Shown here: positions 17,233 through 26,502 of the stretch, piece by piece
Position numbering within the stretch: the first letter of the stretch is position 1
How the letters are laid out: each line of letters starts with the position of its first letter
Assembly (NCBI GenBank): GCA_045546135.1
Contig: JAZQCD010000010.1
Coordinates: 1-64,000 of the forward strand
Origin: RUG13409 sp045546135
Lineage (GTDB): Bacteria; Bacillota; Clostridia; Peptostreptococcales; Anaerovoracaceae
Length of the DNA: 64,000 bases
Direction of reading: 5' to 3'
Position numbers and translations under genes: made by a program
Notes under the pieces: model-generated
Told to the model about the DNA's origin: nothing
What the model saw: only the letters and a program-made list of their open reading frames with translations
Database searches by the model: none

Positions 17233-18294
17233 ATGGAAAGACAAGATAAAGACTTAGCTTTCATGCTAAGATATGACAACATAGCAAGATTTGAGGATGG
17301 AGAAGTCCTCATACTTGACAGGCGCATATATCCTTCAAAGACAGAGTTCGTAAGGTGCAAGGACTATACTGAAGTCGCAAAAGCTCTTACAGACATGGTG
17401 ACCCAGTCTGCAGGACCATATACTGCAGGTCCCATGGGCATGGCTCTTGCTGCATGGCAGTGCAGGGATATGAAGGAAGCTGAGCAAAAAGAGTTTTTAA
17501 AGAAAGCTGCAGACGTCATCTCTACTGCAAGGCCTACTACGACAAAGCGCATGAGGCTCCTTTGCAATGAGTGCCTCGATGCGGCCTTTGGCGCTCTTGA
17601 AAATGGAGAGGATACCTATGCCTCAGTAATAGACAGGACTATAGAGCTCAATAATGTAAGGTACGCTCAGATAGGCGAGATCGCAAAGCATCTTGTGAGC
17701 ACCTTCCCTAAAGGCGGCCATGTCATGACATACTGCTTTGCAGAGACCATAGTCGGCATGATGCTCAAAGAATGCAGGAATGAAGGAAAGGATATAAAGC
17801 TGTTTTGCCCAGAGACAAGGCCATATTTTCAGGGAGCAAGGCTCACTGCCACTGTTTGCAATGACATGGGATTTGACGTTACGGTCATAACGGACGGCAT
17901 GCCTGCTTTCGTCATGAAAAAGGAAGGCATAGACGTATTCACTACAGCAGCGGATGCTATATGCGGTGACGGTCATGTAGTAAACAAGGTGGGTACCTGC
18001 AATACTGCCATAGTAGCAAAATATTTCGGAGTTCCATACTATGCTACAGGAGCTCCTGACGGAGGCCATCCCACTGTAGATACCATAGACTTAGAGCTAA
18101 GAGACGGAGAATTCACTCTTCAGGCCATGGGCGTAAGGACAGCAGCAAAAGGAGTCAAGGGATATTATCCTGCTTTTGACATAACGCCTCCCGAGCTTGT
18201 CACGGGAATTGTCACTGACAAAGGCATATATTCGCCTTACGAACTTGATAAATATATAAAGGCAACAGATGGGAAGGTAAGAGTGGTAGTATAG
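17233..18294 (+). CDS. MtnA/eIF2B-like sugar-phosphate isomerase
   Basis: A 353-residue member of the family that includes methylthioribose-1-phosphate isomerase (MtnA), archaeal ribose-1,5-bisphosphate isomerase and eIF2B subunits. Shared motifs: TARPTTTKRMR, ETRPYFQGARLTA, DAICGDGHVVNKVGTCNTAIVAKYFGVPYY-type core (in two pieces of under 20 residues) and FDITPPELVTGIVTDKG. Because it lies with cdd, deoC and deoB, a pentose-1-phosphate isomerase role in nucleoside breakdown is likely; true MtnA needs methylthioribose kinase or MTA phosphorylase, not seen here. It starts 2 bases after pyk. Confidence 0.78.
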   Translation: MERQDKDLAFMLRYDNIARFEDGEVLILDRRIYPSKTEFVRCKDYTEVAKALTDMVTQSAGPYTAGPMGMALAAWQCRDMKEAEQKEFLKKAADVISTARPTTTKRMRLLCNECLDAAFGALENGEDTYASVIDRTIELNNVRYAQIGEIAKHLVSTFPKGGHVMTYCFAETIVGMMLKECRNEGKDIKLFCPETRPYFQGARLTATVCNDMGFDVTVITDGMPAFVMKKEGIDVFTTAADAICGDGHVVNKVGTCNTAIVAKYFGVPYYATGAPDGGHPTVDTIDLELRDGEFTLQAMGVRTAAKGVKGYYPAFDITPPELVTGIVTDKGIYSPYELDKYIKATDGKVRVVV

Positions 18295-18325
18295 GGGGCT
18301 CGATTGCAGCGAAAGGAGCATTGAT

Positions 18326-18751
18326 ATGGATCAAAAGAAAAGAAAAGAACTTTTAAAAGAAGCTATAGAAGCAAGGAAGAACGCCTATGTACCCTATTCA
18401 CATTTCATGGTAGGCGCTGCGCTCCTTGCAAAGGACGGCAGGATATACAGAGGCTGCAACATTGAAAATGCAGCTTTTGGTTCCACCATGTGCGGCGAGA
18501 GGACTGCGTTTTTTAAGGCTGTATCTGAAGGCCAAAGAGAATTTGAAGCAATAGCAATAGTAGGCGGCCCTGAAGGGGGGAACCTCCTTCCCGTATGCGA
18601 TCCCTGCGGCAATTGCCGCCAGGTCATGGCAGAGTTTTGCAAAGGTGATTTTGAGATAATCTTTGGCTCTTGCGAAGACGATATCTCCGTATATACGCTG
18701 GAGCAGCTCCTGCCCTTAAGGTTTGATTATGATGAGGCTATGAAGGCTTAG
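18326..18751 (+). CDS. cdd: cytidine deaminase
   Basis: Converts cytidine and deoxycytidine to uridine and deoxyuridine. The 141 residues match the small tetrameric class. The zinc and proton-shuttle motifs are CGERTAFFKA (Cys and catalytic Glu) and PCGNCRQVM (two Cys). AAAGGAG precedes the ATG. It lies between the isomerase gene and deoC in a nucleoside catabolism operon. Confidence 0.95.
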   Translation: MDQKKRKELLKEAIEARKNAYVPYSHFMVGAALLAKDGRIYRGCNIENAAFGSTMCGERTAFFKAVSEGQREFEAIAIVGGPEGGNLLPVCDPCGNCRQVMAEFCKGDFEIIFGSCEDDISVYTLEQLLPLRFDYDEAMKA

Positions 18752-18766
18752 TTAAGTATAGTATTT

Positions 18767-18786
18767 CCTCTCTTTTTTAAGAGAGG
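18767..18786. other. hairpin between cdd and deoC
   Basis: CCTCTCTT and AAGAGAGG pair over TTTT. No T-run follows, so partial attenuation or an RNA end is more likely than full termination. A second short hairpin (CCGCA-TAT-TGCGG) precedes the weak deoC ribosome binding site. Confidence 0.5.
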
Positions 18787-18859
18787 CCTGCATTTTAAGA
18801 TCAATGTCCGAGACATGCTCCGGGCGGAAAGGCACCGCATATTGCGGTAGTATGATGAT

Positions 18860-19546
18860 ATGGAAGTAAAAGAAATTTTGAGTCGCTGCGACCACACGCT
18901 TCTTGCAGTGGACAGCACCTGGGAACAGATCAAGGGCATTTGCGATGACGGTATAAAGTACGGTACGGCATCTGTGTGCATACCTCCAAGCTTTGTCAAA
19001 AGGGCAAAGGAATATGTAGGAGACAAGCTCGCCATATGCACGGTCATCGGTTTTCCAAACGGGTATAACACGACAGCTGCAAAAGCATTCGAAGCAAAGG
19101 ATGCCATAGAATGCGGAGCTGATGAGATCGATATGGTCATAAACATCGGAGATGTAAAGGATCAAAGATTCGGAGAGATCCTTGACGAGATCAAAGCTTT
19201 AAAGACTGTGTGCGGAGATCACATCCTCAAAGTCATAATCGAAGCATGCCTTCTTACAGAAGAAGAAAAGCTCATTATGTGCAAGATAGTAAGTGAAGCC
19301 GGCGCTGACTATATCAAGACATCTACAGGTTTCTCAACAGGAGGAGCAACAAGAGAAGATGTTGCGCTTTTAAGAGCAAACGTAGGAGAGAATGTAAAGG
19401 TCAAGGCTGCAGGCGGCATAAAGGATCTAAAGGACGCTGAGGACTTCATAAAGCTTGGTGCAGACCGCCTCGGAACTAGCCGCGTAGTAAAGGCAGCAAA
19501 GGCTCTTGAGGAATCAAAGCCTCTTGACAATAAAGAAGAGTATTAA
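18860..19546 (+). CDS. deoC: deoxyribose-phosphate aldolase
   Basis: Splits 2-deoxyribose-5-phosphate into glyceraldehyde-3-phosphate and acetaldehyde. The 228 residues are typical. Active site: EIDMVINIGDVK, KVIIEACLLTEEE, and the Schiff-base lysine in DYIKTSTGFSTGGAT. The start has only a weak ribosome binding site (no clear GGAG within 12 bases), which may reduce its level relative to cdd. deoB follows after 15 bases and supplies its substrate. Confidence 0.95.
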   Translation: MEVKEILSRCDHTLLAVDSTWEQIKGICDDGIKYGTASVCIPPSFVKRAKEYVGDKLAICTVIGFPNGYNTTAAKAFEAKDAIECGADEIDMVINIGDVKDQRFGEILDEIKALKTVCGDHILKVIIEACLLTEEEKLIMCKIVSEAGADYIKTSTGFSTGGATREDVALLRANVGENVKVKAAGGIKDLKDAEDFIKLGADRLGTSRVVKAAKALEESKPLDNKEEY

Positions 19547-19561
19547 GTTTTGGTGAGAAAA

Positions 19562-20725
19562 ATGGGTAAGAAAAGAGTATTTGTCATAGTTCTTGACAGC
19601 TACGGCATAGGAGAGATGCCCGACGCATACAAGTGGGGAGACGAGGGGAGCAATACTTTAGGAGCGATCAGAGATCTTCCTGAGTTCGACTGCCCCAATT
19701 TAAAGGACCTCGGACTTTTCAATATCGAAGGAGTCGGCGGAGGAATAAAGGACCCAAAAGGATCCTTTGCAAGGATGACAGAGCTTTCCGCAGGAAAAGA
19801 TACTACAACCGGCCATTGGGAAATGGCAGGCCTTATCTCAAGAGAGCCTTTTCCCACCTTCCCTGAGGGTTTCCCAAAGGAGATAGTAGGTAAGCTTGAA
19901 GCAGCCTGGGGAAGAGGGACTCTTTGCAACAAGCCATATTCCGGCACCGACGTCATAAGGGACTATGGAAAAGAGCATGTGGAAACAGGAAAGCTCATCA
20001 TATACACATCGGCTGATTCTGTCCTTCAGATAGCAGCTCATGAGGACGTAGTTCCCATAGATGAACTTTACAGATATTGCGAACAGGCAAGAGAAATAAT
20101 GCAGGGCGAGTTTGGAGTCGGCAGGATCATAGCAAGGCCTTTTGAAGGCGAGTGGCCCTACAAAAGGACAGTAAGGCGTCATGACTTTTCACTTGAACCG
20201 TCAAGGACCATGCTGGACGTCCTTAAGGAAAAGGGACTTGACGTCATATCCGTAGGAAAGATCTACGATATATTTGCAGGAAAGGGTCTTACTGAGAGCA
20301 ATCGGACCGTAAGCAACATGGACGGCATGGACAAAACTATGCTCATCGCGCAAAGGGATTTTGAAGGTCTTTGCTTTGTCAACCTTGTGGAGTTCGACAT
20401 GACCTACGGCCACAGAAACGATGCGCCTGGTTACGCGCAGGCTTCTACTACCTTTGACATGCAGCTTGGACTTCTAAAGCCGCTTTTAAGAGAAGACGAC
20501 CTTCTCTTTATAACCGCAGATCACGGATGCGATCCTTCAACGCCGTCAACGGACCACAGCAGAGAATATGTGCCCATGCTTGCATACGGCAAAAAGGTAA
20601 AGGAAGGTGTAGATCTTGGTACTCTTTCCACTTTTGCGGATCTGTCTGCTACCATACTCGAGTATTTCGGAGAAGAGCCTCTTTGCCCTGAATCAAAGAG
20701 TTTTCTTAAAGAGATACTGAAATAA
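19562..20725 (+). CDS. deoB: phosphopentomutase
   Basis: Interconverts (deoxy)ribose-1-phosphate and (deoxy)ribose-5-phosphate. The 387 residues are the family norm. Alkaline phosphatase-fold metal motifs: VLDSYGIGEMPDA at the start, the TTTGHWE motif with the phosphorylated Thr, TADHGCDPS and DHSREY near the C-terminus. The ATG at 19562 is preferred over the in-frame TTG 12 bases upstream because GGTGAG lies just before it. It links phosphorylase products to deoC and the pentose pathway. Confidence 0.95.
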   Translation: MGKKRVFVIVLDSYGIGEMPDAYKWGDEGSNTLGAIRDLPEFDCPNLKDLGLFNIEGVGGGIKDPKGSFARMTELSAGKDTTTGHWEMAGLISREPFPTFPEGFPKEIVGKLEAAWGRGTLCNKPYSGTDVIRDYGKEHVETGKLIIYTSADSVLQIAAHEDVVPIDELYRYCEQAREIMQGEFGVGRIIARPFEGEWPYKRTVRRHDFSLEPSRTMLDVLKEKGLDVISVGKIYDIFAGKGLTESNRTVSNMDGMDKTMLIAQRDFEGLCFVNLVEFDMTYGHRNDAPGYAQASTTFDMQLGLLKPLLREDDLLFITADHGCDPSTPSTDHSREYVPMLAYGKKVKEGVDLGTLSTFADLSATILEYFGEEPLCPESKSFLKEILK

Positions 20726-20764
20726 AGTCGAAAAGAGATATCATCCAGAACATATGGATACAAA

Positions 20765-20801
20765 AAAGGCTTCAACGAGGACGTTGAGGCCTTTGATTTT
20801 T
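20765..20801. terminator. bidirectional terminator between deoB and MATE gene
   Basis: AAAGGCTTCAACG pairs with CGTTGAGGCCTTT (one G-U) over 4 bases, with GATTTTT after it on plus and AAAAAA before it for the minus strand. Confidence 0.85.
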
Positions 20802-22206
20802 AATTCGTATTTTCGCCTACCAGGTTGTTTACCCAGACCCTCTTCTTTACAAGAGTCACTCCTATGACGAACTTTATGATATTTGATCCGAAAATTATGG
20901 CGTACATGTATATGATATTGAGATCTGTAAGCTTGAGAAGAGCAAATGCTATTGGTATGGTTATCGCCCAGGCATAGCAGCAGTCAAAGAGGAAGGTGAG
21001 CATGGTCTTTCCTCCGCATCTCATTGTAAAGTAGCATCCTGTCACCGTCGCATCCATTGGCATGAGCACAGCTGAGATCCTTATGAACGTAGTAGCAAGG
21101 TGCTTTACCTGATCTGTCGTATTGTAGATATTTGCTATGGCAGGAGCTGATATGAAGGTGATGACCGCAAGTATCATGGTCATGCCGCTTATGAGAGCTA
21201 TTATCTTCCTGTCTGTATCCACAGCCTCTTCCATGTCGCCCTTTCCAAGAGCATGACCTACTATGATGCCGAGAGAATTGCCCATGGCCATATACAGAGT
21301 CAAAAAGAGGTTTATGGCAGTCGATGATATATTTACGGAAGGTACTACTTCTATGCCCCTTTGAGACATGATCTGGTTGAGCACTGTCTGGCTCGAGGAC
21401 CAGAGTATCTCATTTGCAAAGAGAGGAGCTGCCGTAATGAAGACCTGCTTCAGCATCTCGCCTTTTATATCAAGCCTTGAGAACATGTCCTTTGTAAAGG
21501 GCGCAAGCTCTTTATGGCTGTGGGCCCATATCATATTCATGAGGCATTCTGCGGCTCTCGATATATTGGTCGCAATGGCTGCTCCGATAACCCCTAAAGC
21601 AGGAAATCCAAGTTTACCGTATATGAGTATGTAGTTTAGTACAAGGTTTAAAAACACTGCGATGATGCCTGCTCTCATTGGAGGCTTCGCATGCCCTGTC
21701 TCTCTTAATGTTGATGCGTAGGCTTGGCTAAGGCCAAAGAAGGGAAGTCCTATGACTATGACAGAAAGGTAGCTTTTTGCATATTCAAAGGTCATATTGA
21801 GGTCAAGGCCCGATTCTCCTTCGTGAAGGTAAAGCCAGATGAGTCTGTCTCCAAAGGAAAGGAGCACAAAGATGGCAATGGTTATGAATACGGTCACGCA
21901 AATGAGCTTTATCCTGAAAGTCTTTCTTTCTCCTGTTTCGTCTCCCTTGCCGTGGTATTGGGCAGTGAATATGCCTATTCCTGCCACCATGCCAAAGAGT
22001 CCGAGGTTGACTACGAAAAGGAGCTGGTTCACTATGGCAACTCCGGACATGGGTTCTGTGCCCGTCTGTCCTACCATTATATTGTCAAGTAAGTTCACGA
22101 AAGTGGTGATGACGTTTTGCACCATTATGGGCAAAGCAACCGCAAAGACCCTTGCGTAAAAGTCCTTTGATCCTATGAATTTTTCTCTGAATGTAAGTTT
22201 TTCCAT
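20800..22206 (-). CDS. MATE-family multidrug/metabolite exporter
   Basis: A 468-residue sodium- or proton-coupled exporter with about 12 membrane helices in two homologous halves. N-terminal half: ALPIMVQNVITTFVNLLDNIMVGQ, with the usual Asp in helix 1, and GLFGMVAGIGIFTAQYHGKGD after helix 3. C-terminal half starts near FITAAPLFANEILWSS. It belongs to the DinF/NorM-like branch common in Clostridia; substrate unknown. It is a single-gene unit, divergent from the nucleoside transporter. Confidence 0.9.
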   Translation of the reverse strand: MEKLTFREKFIGSKDFYARVFAVALPIMVQNVITTFVNLLDNIMVGQTGTEPMSGVAIVNQLLFVVNLGLFGMVAGIGIFTAQYHGKGDETGERKTFRIKLICVTVFITIAIFVLLSFGDRLIWLYLHEGESGLDLNMTFEYAKSYLSVIVIGLPFFGLSQAYASTLRETGHAKPPMRAGIIAVFLNLVLNYILIYGKLGFPALGVIGAAIATNISRAAECLMNMIWAHSHKELAPFTKDMFSRLDIKGEMLKQVFITAAPLFANEILWSSSQTVLNQIMSQRGIEVVPSVNISSTAINLFLTLYMAMGNSLGIIVGHALGKGDMEEAVDTDRKIIALISGMTMILAVITFISAPAIANIYNTTDQVKHLATTFIRISAVLMPMDATVTGCYFTMRCGGKTMLTFLFDCCYAWAITIPIAFALLKLTDLNIIYMYAIIFGSNIIKFVIGVTLVKKRVWVNNLVGENTN

Positions 22207-22260
22207 CGCGCATGGATTGTATCATTATTGATATATGCAGTCAACGAAAAGGATGGCTTT

Positions 22261-22298
22261 GCACCTTCTAAGGAACATCGAGGGAAAATAAAAGGTGC
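22261..22298. repeat. inverted repeat in the MATE-bmp divergent region
   Basis: GCACCTT (22261-22267) and AAGGTGC (22292-22298), separated by 24 bases. The remaining part of this 291-base divergent region is A/T-rich with the bmp promoter described separately. Confidence 0.4.
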
Positions 22299-22403
22299 TG
22301 CTCTCAGGGGACAGGAGAAAAAAAAGTTTTAAAAAAATACACAAATGTACCGCTAAGACCCCATATCTTTGAGAATATAGGCCTATTCTTTGAATTAGTA
22401 TTG

Positions 22404-22461
22404 TTGTGTAAAAAAAATGTCTTTGATATAATATTAAAGGTTACGATGTATATAACGTAAC
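22404..22461 (+). promoter_or_regulatory. promoter and operator-like repeats upstream of bmp lipoprotein
   Basis: TTGTGT (22404-22409), 17-base spacer, TATAAT (22427-22432). Just after the start point are two near-copies in tandem: TTACGATGTATATAAC and TAACGATATATATAAT, and the pair GTTACG (22440-22445) / CGTAAC (22456-22461) forms an inverted repeat. This suggests a repressor site over the early transcript. Confidence 0.55.
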
Positions 22462-22497
22462 GATATATATAATCTTTATTAAAAGGAGAGAAACAAA

Positions 22498-23583
22498 ATG
22501 AAGAAAGTATTGGCAGTTCTTCTCGCACTTGCAATGGTATTCTGCCTTGCAGCATGCGGAAAAGGCGGCGAAAAAGAACCGACTCAGGAAACATATGAGA
22601 TCGCGTTCGTAACAGACGTAGGCCAGCTCATGGACGGTTCCTTCAACCAGGGAACATGGGAAGGCGTTGAGAACTACGCTAAGGCAAACAACAAGACCTA
22701 CAAGTACTATCAGCCGGCAAACGGTTCTGAAGCAACAGACGATGACCGTTATGAGGCAATGAAGGCAGCTGTTGACAACGGCGCAAAGATTGTTGTCTGC
22801 GCAGGATTCCTTCAGGATGCAGCACTTGAGAAGATCGCAGCTGAAGCAACAGACGTTTCCTTCGTATTCATCGATGGTTGGCCCACAGGACTTGCAAACA
22901 TCGCAGGTATCGCATTCAAAGAAGAACAGTGCGGATATCTTGCAGGTTATGCAGTAGTTAAAGAAGGCTACACCAAGCTCGGATATTCCGGCGGCGGCGG
23001 CGGAGACAATGCAGCATGCTGCAGATACGGCTATGGATTCGTTCAGGGCGCAAACGATGCAGCAAAGGAACTCGGAAAGACAGTTGACATCAACTACACA
23101 TGGCAGTATGGCGCAACATTCAGCCCATCCACAGAGCTCAAGACTCTCATGGACGGTTGGTATTCCGGCGGAACTGAGATCGTATTCGCAGCAGGCGGAA
23201 AGATCTCCGATTCCATCTTCCAGGCAGCAGAAGAGCACGACGGCAAGGGTATCGGCGTTGACGTAGACCAGAGCGCACAGTATCCAGGCGTTGTTATCAC
23301 ATCTGCACTCAAGGGACTTTCTGCAGCTGTAGAATGGGCTCTTGACAAGTTCTATGCAGGCAACTTCTCTGAGATCGCTAACGTTCCTATCAGCCTTGGT
23401 GCTGCAGAAGGATCCGTTGGACTCCCGACAGAGACATGGATGCTCAAGAACTACACAGTTGAAGAATATCAGGCACTTCTTGCAAAGATCGTTGACGGTT
23501 CACTCGTTGTCGACAACACTCTCTATGCAGGAGACTCCATCACAGGCGTAAGCTTCTCCAACGTAAACGTTCACTACTATTAA
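22498..23583 (+). CDS. BMP-family nucleoside-binding lipoprotein
   Basis: Substrate-binding lipoprotein of an ABC nucleoside importer (BmpA/PnrA/NupA type), 361 residues. A lipoprotein signal ends in CLAAC with Cys20 as the lipidated residue. Family features: FVTDVGQLMDGSFNQGTWEG near the start, EAMKAAVDNGAKIVVCAG, and GVDVDQSAQYPGVVITSALK in the middle. GGAGAG precedes the ATG. A strong hairpin terminator separates it from the ATPase gene, probably to make more binding protein than membrane components. Purine or mixed nucleosides are likely substrates given the salvage genes downstream. Confidence 0.92.
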   Translation: MKKVLAVLLALAMVFCLAACGKGGEKEPTQETYEIAFVTDVGQLMDGSFNQGTWEGVENYAKANNKTYKYYQPANGSEATDDDRYEAMKAAVDNGAKIVVCAGFLQDAALEKIAAEATDVSFVFIDGWPTGLANIAGIAFKEEQCGYLAGYAVVKEGYTKLGYSGGGGGDNAACCRYGYGFVQGANDAAKELGKTVDINYTWQYGATFSPSTELKTLMDGWYSGGTEIVFAAGGKISDSIFQAAEEHDGKGIGVDVDQSAQYPGVVITSALKGLSAAVEWALDKFYAGNFSEIANVPISLGAAEGSVGLPTETWMLKNYTVEEYQALLAKIVDGSLVVDNTLYAGDSITGVSFSNVNVHYY

Positions 23584-23599
23584 AGAATACTGAACCTAT

Positions 23600-23650
23600 A
23601 GAGGGTGTCCCCTCGGTCTTTATGAGGCTAAAAGGGACACCCTCTTTTTT
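23600..23650 (+). terminator. intra-operon terminator after bmp lipoprotein
   Basis: Twelve-base perfect arms, AGAGGGTGTCCC and GGGACACCCTCT, over 22 bases, followed by a T-run. It lies between the binding protein and its ATPase gene and should let only part of the transcripts read on. Confidence 0.85.
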
Positions 23651-23676
23651 AAAGATGAAAGGAAGGAGAATTACAT

Positions 23677-25257
23677 ATGGCAGAGAATGAATATGTCATT
23701 GAGATGCTCCATATTACGAAAAGGTTCCCCGGTATCGTAGCAAACGATGATATCACCCTGCAGCTCAAAAAAGGCGAGATACATGCACTCCTTGGTGAAA
23801 ACGGGGCAGGAAAATCGACTCTCATGTCGGTACTTTTCGGTCTCTATCAGCCGGAAGAAGGCGAGATAAAGAAAAACGGTGAAGTAGTCAAGATAAACAG
23901 CCCAAACGATGCTACGGCGCTTCACATAGGGATGGTCCATCAGCACTTCAAGCTGGTGGAAGTCTTTACTGTTCTTGATAATATAATCTTAGGCGCAGAG
24001 GATACCAAACTCGGTTTCCTCCAAAAGAAGACCGCAAGGAAGAAAGTAAAAGAGCTTTCTGAAAAATACGGACTTCATGTCGATCTGGATGCCAAGGTCG
24101 AGAATATCACCGTCGGCATGCAGCAAAGAACGGAAATACTCAAGATGCTCTACAGAGATAATGAGATCCTCATCTTCGACGAACCTACGGCGGTACTTAC
24201 TCCGCAGGAGATAGATGAGCTCATGATCATCATGAAGAACCTGGCCGCAGAAGGCAAGAGCATCCTGTTCATATCGCATAAATTAAACGAGATCATGGCC
24301 GTTGCAGACAGAGTCACAGTGCTTCGTAAAGGAAAGTACATAGGCACTGTCAATACGAAGGATACAAACAAGCAGGAACTTTCCAACATGATGGTAGGCC
24401 GTCCCGTTCAGCTTCAGGTCGTAAAGGATGAAGCAAAACCGGGCGAAAAGGTCCTTGAGGTAGAGGACTTTACAGTTCCTTCTGATGTCCACAAAGGAGA
24501 TGCAGTAAAGCACATATCCTTCGATGCAAGAAGCGGCGAGATACTCTGCATAGCCGGTATAGACGGTAACGGACAGACAGAGTTTATACACGGTCTTACA
24601 GGACTTTCAAAGTCATCAGGAAAGGTAACTCTTTGCGGAGAGGATATCTCAAAGTACAGCATCAGAAAACGCTCTGCAAACATGAGCCATATACCGGAAG
24701 ACAGGCACAAGCACGGCCTTGTCCTTGACTTCAGCCTTGAAGACAATATGGTCCTTCAGCGCTTTAGAGAAACTCCCTTCCAAAAGGGCGGCTTCATAGA
24801 CAGAGCGGAAGTCAGAAAATACTCCGACAAACTGATCGAAGAATACGACGTGCGTTCAGGCCAGGGTTCCATCACCCAGGCAAGATCCATGTCGGGAGGC
24901 AACCAGCAAAAAGCTATCATAGCAAGAGAGCTTGACAGAGACAAAAAGCTGGTCGTTGCCGTACAGCCCACAAGAGGCCTTGACGTAGGAGCCATAGAAT
25001 TCATCCATGCTCAGCTAGTCAAGGAAAGAGACGAGGGCAAAGCCATACTTCTCGTATCCTTAGAGCTCGACGAGGTACTCAGCCTTTCAGACAGGATACT
25101 GGTCATGTACGAAGGCGAGATCGTAGGAGAATTCCTCTCAAAGGATGTAACTGCTCAGGAACTCGGACTCTACATGTCAGGAGCTAAGAGGATGGGCGAA
25201 GAAGAGATGGAAAAAGTAGAAGAAAAGGAACTGGAAGGAGGAAGAAAAGATGCCTAA
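23677..25257 (+). CDS. nucleoside ABC transporter ATPase, two-domain
   Basis: A 526-residue ATPase with two nucleotide-binding halves as in RbsA/NupO. The first half is complete: Walker A GENGAGKS (about 47-54), Q-loop in GMVHQHF, signature TVGMQQR, Walker B ILIFDEPTA. The second half has a degenerate Walker A (GIDGNGQTE, no GKS) but an intact signature SGGNQQK. This asymmetry is normal for the family. AGGAGA lies before the ATG; the stop overlaps the first permease gene by 8 bases. Confidence 0.93.
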   Translation: MAENEYVIEMLHITKRFPGIVANDDITLQLKKGEIHALLGENGAGKSTLMSVLFGLYQPEEGEIKKNGEVVKINSPNDATALHIGMVHQHFKLVEVFTVLDNIILGAEDTKLGFLQKKTARKKVKELSEKYGLHVDLDAKVENITVGMQQRTEILKMLYRDNEILIFDEPTAVLTPQEIDELMIIMKNLAAEGKSILFISHKLNEIMAVADRVTVLRKGKYIGTVNTKDTNKQELSNMMVGRPVQLQVVKDEAKPGEKVLEVEDFTVPSDVHKGDAVKHISFDARSGEILCIAGIDGNGQTEFIHGLTGLSKSSGKVTLCGEDISKYSIRKRSANMSHIPEDRHKHGLVLDFSLEDNMVLQRFRETPFQKGGFIDRAEVRKYSDKLIEEYDVRSGQGSITQARSMSGGNQQKAIIARELDRDKKLVVAVQPTRGLDVGAIEFIHAQLVKERDEGKAILLVSLELDEVLSLSDRILVMYEGEIVGEFLSKDVTAQELGLYMSGAKRMGEEEMEKVEEKELEGGRKDA

Positions 25258-26500
25258 GACAGATAAAAAAGGCCTGATGAAACAGGAAAAACAAGGCTCA
25301 AAGACCCTCCTTGCATCCCTTATTTCCATAGTAATAGGAATGCTCGTAGGAGCCATAGTAGTTCTCATCGTAGGAAGCGCTTCTCCTGATATAAGCGGCA
25401 AGGGTACACTAGACGGCATCAAGCTCATACTCTTTGGACTCTTCAATACAGGAAGGGATTCTGCAGGAACTCTTACATTTGGATTCAACGGAGTCAATAT
25501 AGGAAACATGCTCTTTAGAGCAACTCCCATCATCCTTACAGGACTTTCCGTTGCCATAGCAAACCAGACAGGACTTTTCAATATAGGAGCACCGGGTCAG
25601 TACCTTGTGGGTACCTGCGTCAGCCTCTATACTGCATTGTCAATTCCTTCTGACAAAGTTCCGCCTGCGCTCATCTGGCTCATTGCATTCGTTGCAGCGA
25701 TCCTGGCAGGAGCTCTTTGGGGAGCTATCCCGGGGATGCTAAAAGCCTTCCTCAACATTAACGAGGTCATCGCATGCATCATGTGCAACTGGATCGCAGC
25801 AAACCTTGTCACATGGATATTCGATGAGAGCAATCTCAAGAATACAGTAGAAGGAACAAAGACAGCATATATCTACAAGACTACATACAACAACGTGGCA
25901 ACAGCCAAGATGGGTCTTGACAAGATATTCCCGGGATCTCAGGTAAACGGAGGATTCATCATCGCAGTAATCTTTTGTATCCTTGGCTGGGTAGTCATGT
26001 CAAAGACCACCTTCGGATATCAGCTCAAAGCCTGCGGCGCAAACAGACATGCCGCAAAATACGCTGGTATACCGGACAGAAGGAACATAGTTCTTTCCAT
26101 GGCCATAGCAGGAGGCCTCGCATCCTCTGCAGGAGCTCTTTACTACCTTGCAGGTAATACAGAATTCTTCTGGTCTACATACCAGAGCCTTCCGGCAGCA
26201 GGATTCACAGGAATAGCCGTTGCTCTCCTTGCAGTGAACAATCCAATCGGAGTCATATTTGCAGGAAGCTTCATGTCCATGCTCAATGTATGCGGATCGC
26301 AGCTTACCTTCCTTACGCCTTTCAATGAATACATCACGGACGTTATCATAGCCGTTATCGTATATATCTCAGCATTCTCCCTGCTCATCAGAATGCTGCT
26401 CACCTCAAGGAAGGCAAAGCAGTACGACAAGCGTGACGGCGGAGAGCTGAAGGCGGAACCTGCCAAAGCAGAGCCCGCTGCAGAAGGAAAGGAGGCTTAG
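25250..26500 (+). CDS. nucleoside ABC transporter permease (first)
   Basis: A 416-residue permease of the branched/BPD_transp_2 type with about 9-10 membrane helices. It begins with a charged cytoplasmic N-terminus rich in Lys, then IVIGMLVGAIVVLIVGSA. Characteristic segment: FNIGAPGQYLVGT and NEVIACIMCNWIA. The C-terminal tail is Ala/Glu/Lys-rich. It corresponds to NupP/YufP. Its start overlaps the ATPase gene, and the second permease follows after 2 bases, which indicates coupled translation. Confidence 0.92.
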   Translation: MPKTDKKGLMKQEKQGSKTLLASLISIVIGMLVGAIVVLIVGSASPDISGKGTLDGIKLILFGLFNTGRDSAGTLTFGFNGVNIGNMLFRATPIILTGLSVAIANQTGLFNIGAPGQYLVGTCVSLYTALSIPSDKVPPALIWLIAFVAAILAGALWGAIPGMLKAFLNINEVIACIMCNWIAANLVTWIFDESNLKNTVEGTKTAYIYKTTYNNVATAKMGLDKIFPGSQVNGGFIIAVIFCILGWVVMSKTTFGYQLKACGANRHAAKYAGIPDRRNIVLSMAIAGGLASSAGALYYLAGNTEFFWSTYQSLPAAGFTGIAVALLAVNNPIGVIFAGSFMSMLNVCGSQLTFLTPFNEYITDVIIAVIVYISAFSLLIRMLLTSRKAKQYDKRDGGELKAEPAKAEPAAEGKEA

Positions 26501-26502
26501 GG

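Noticed and set aside
22441..23238. Minus-strand frame of 265 residues over the bmp lipoprotein gene
   Set aside because: Antisense shadow with high Cys content; the plus strand has a clear lipoprotein with promoter and SD.
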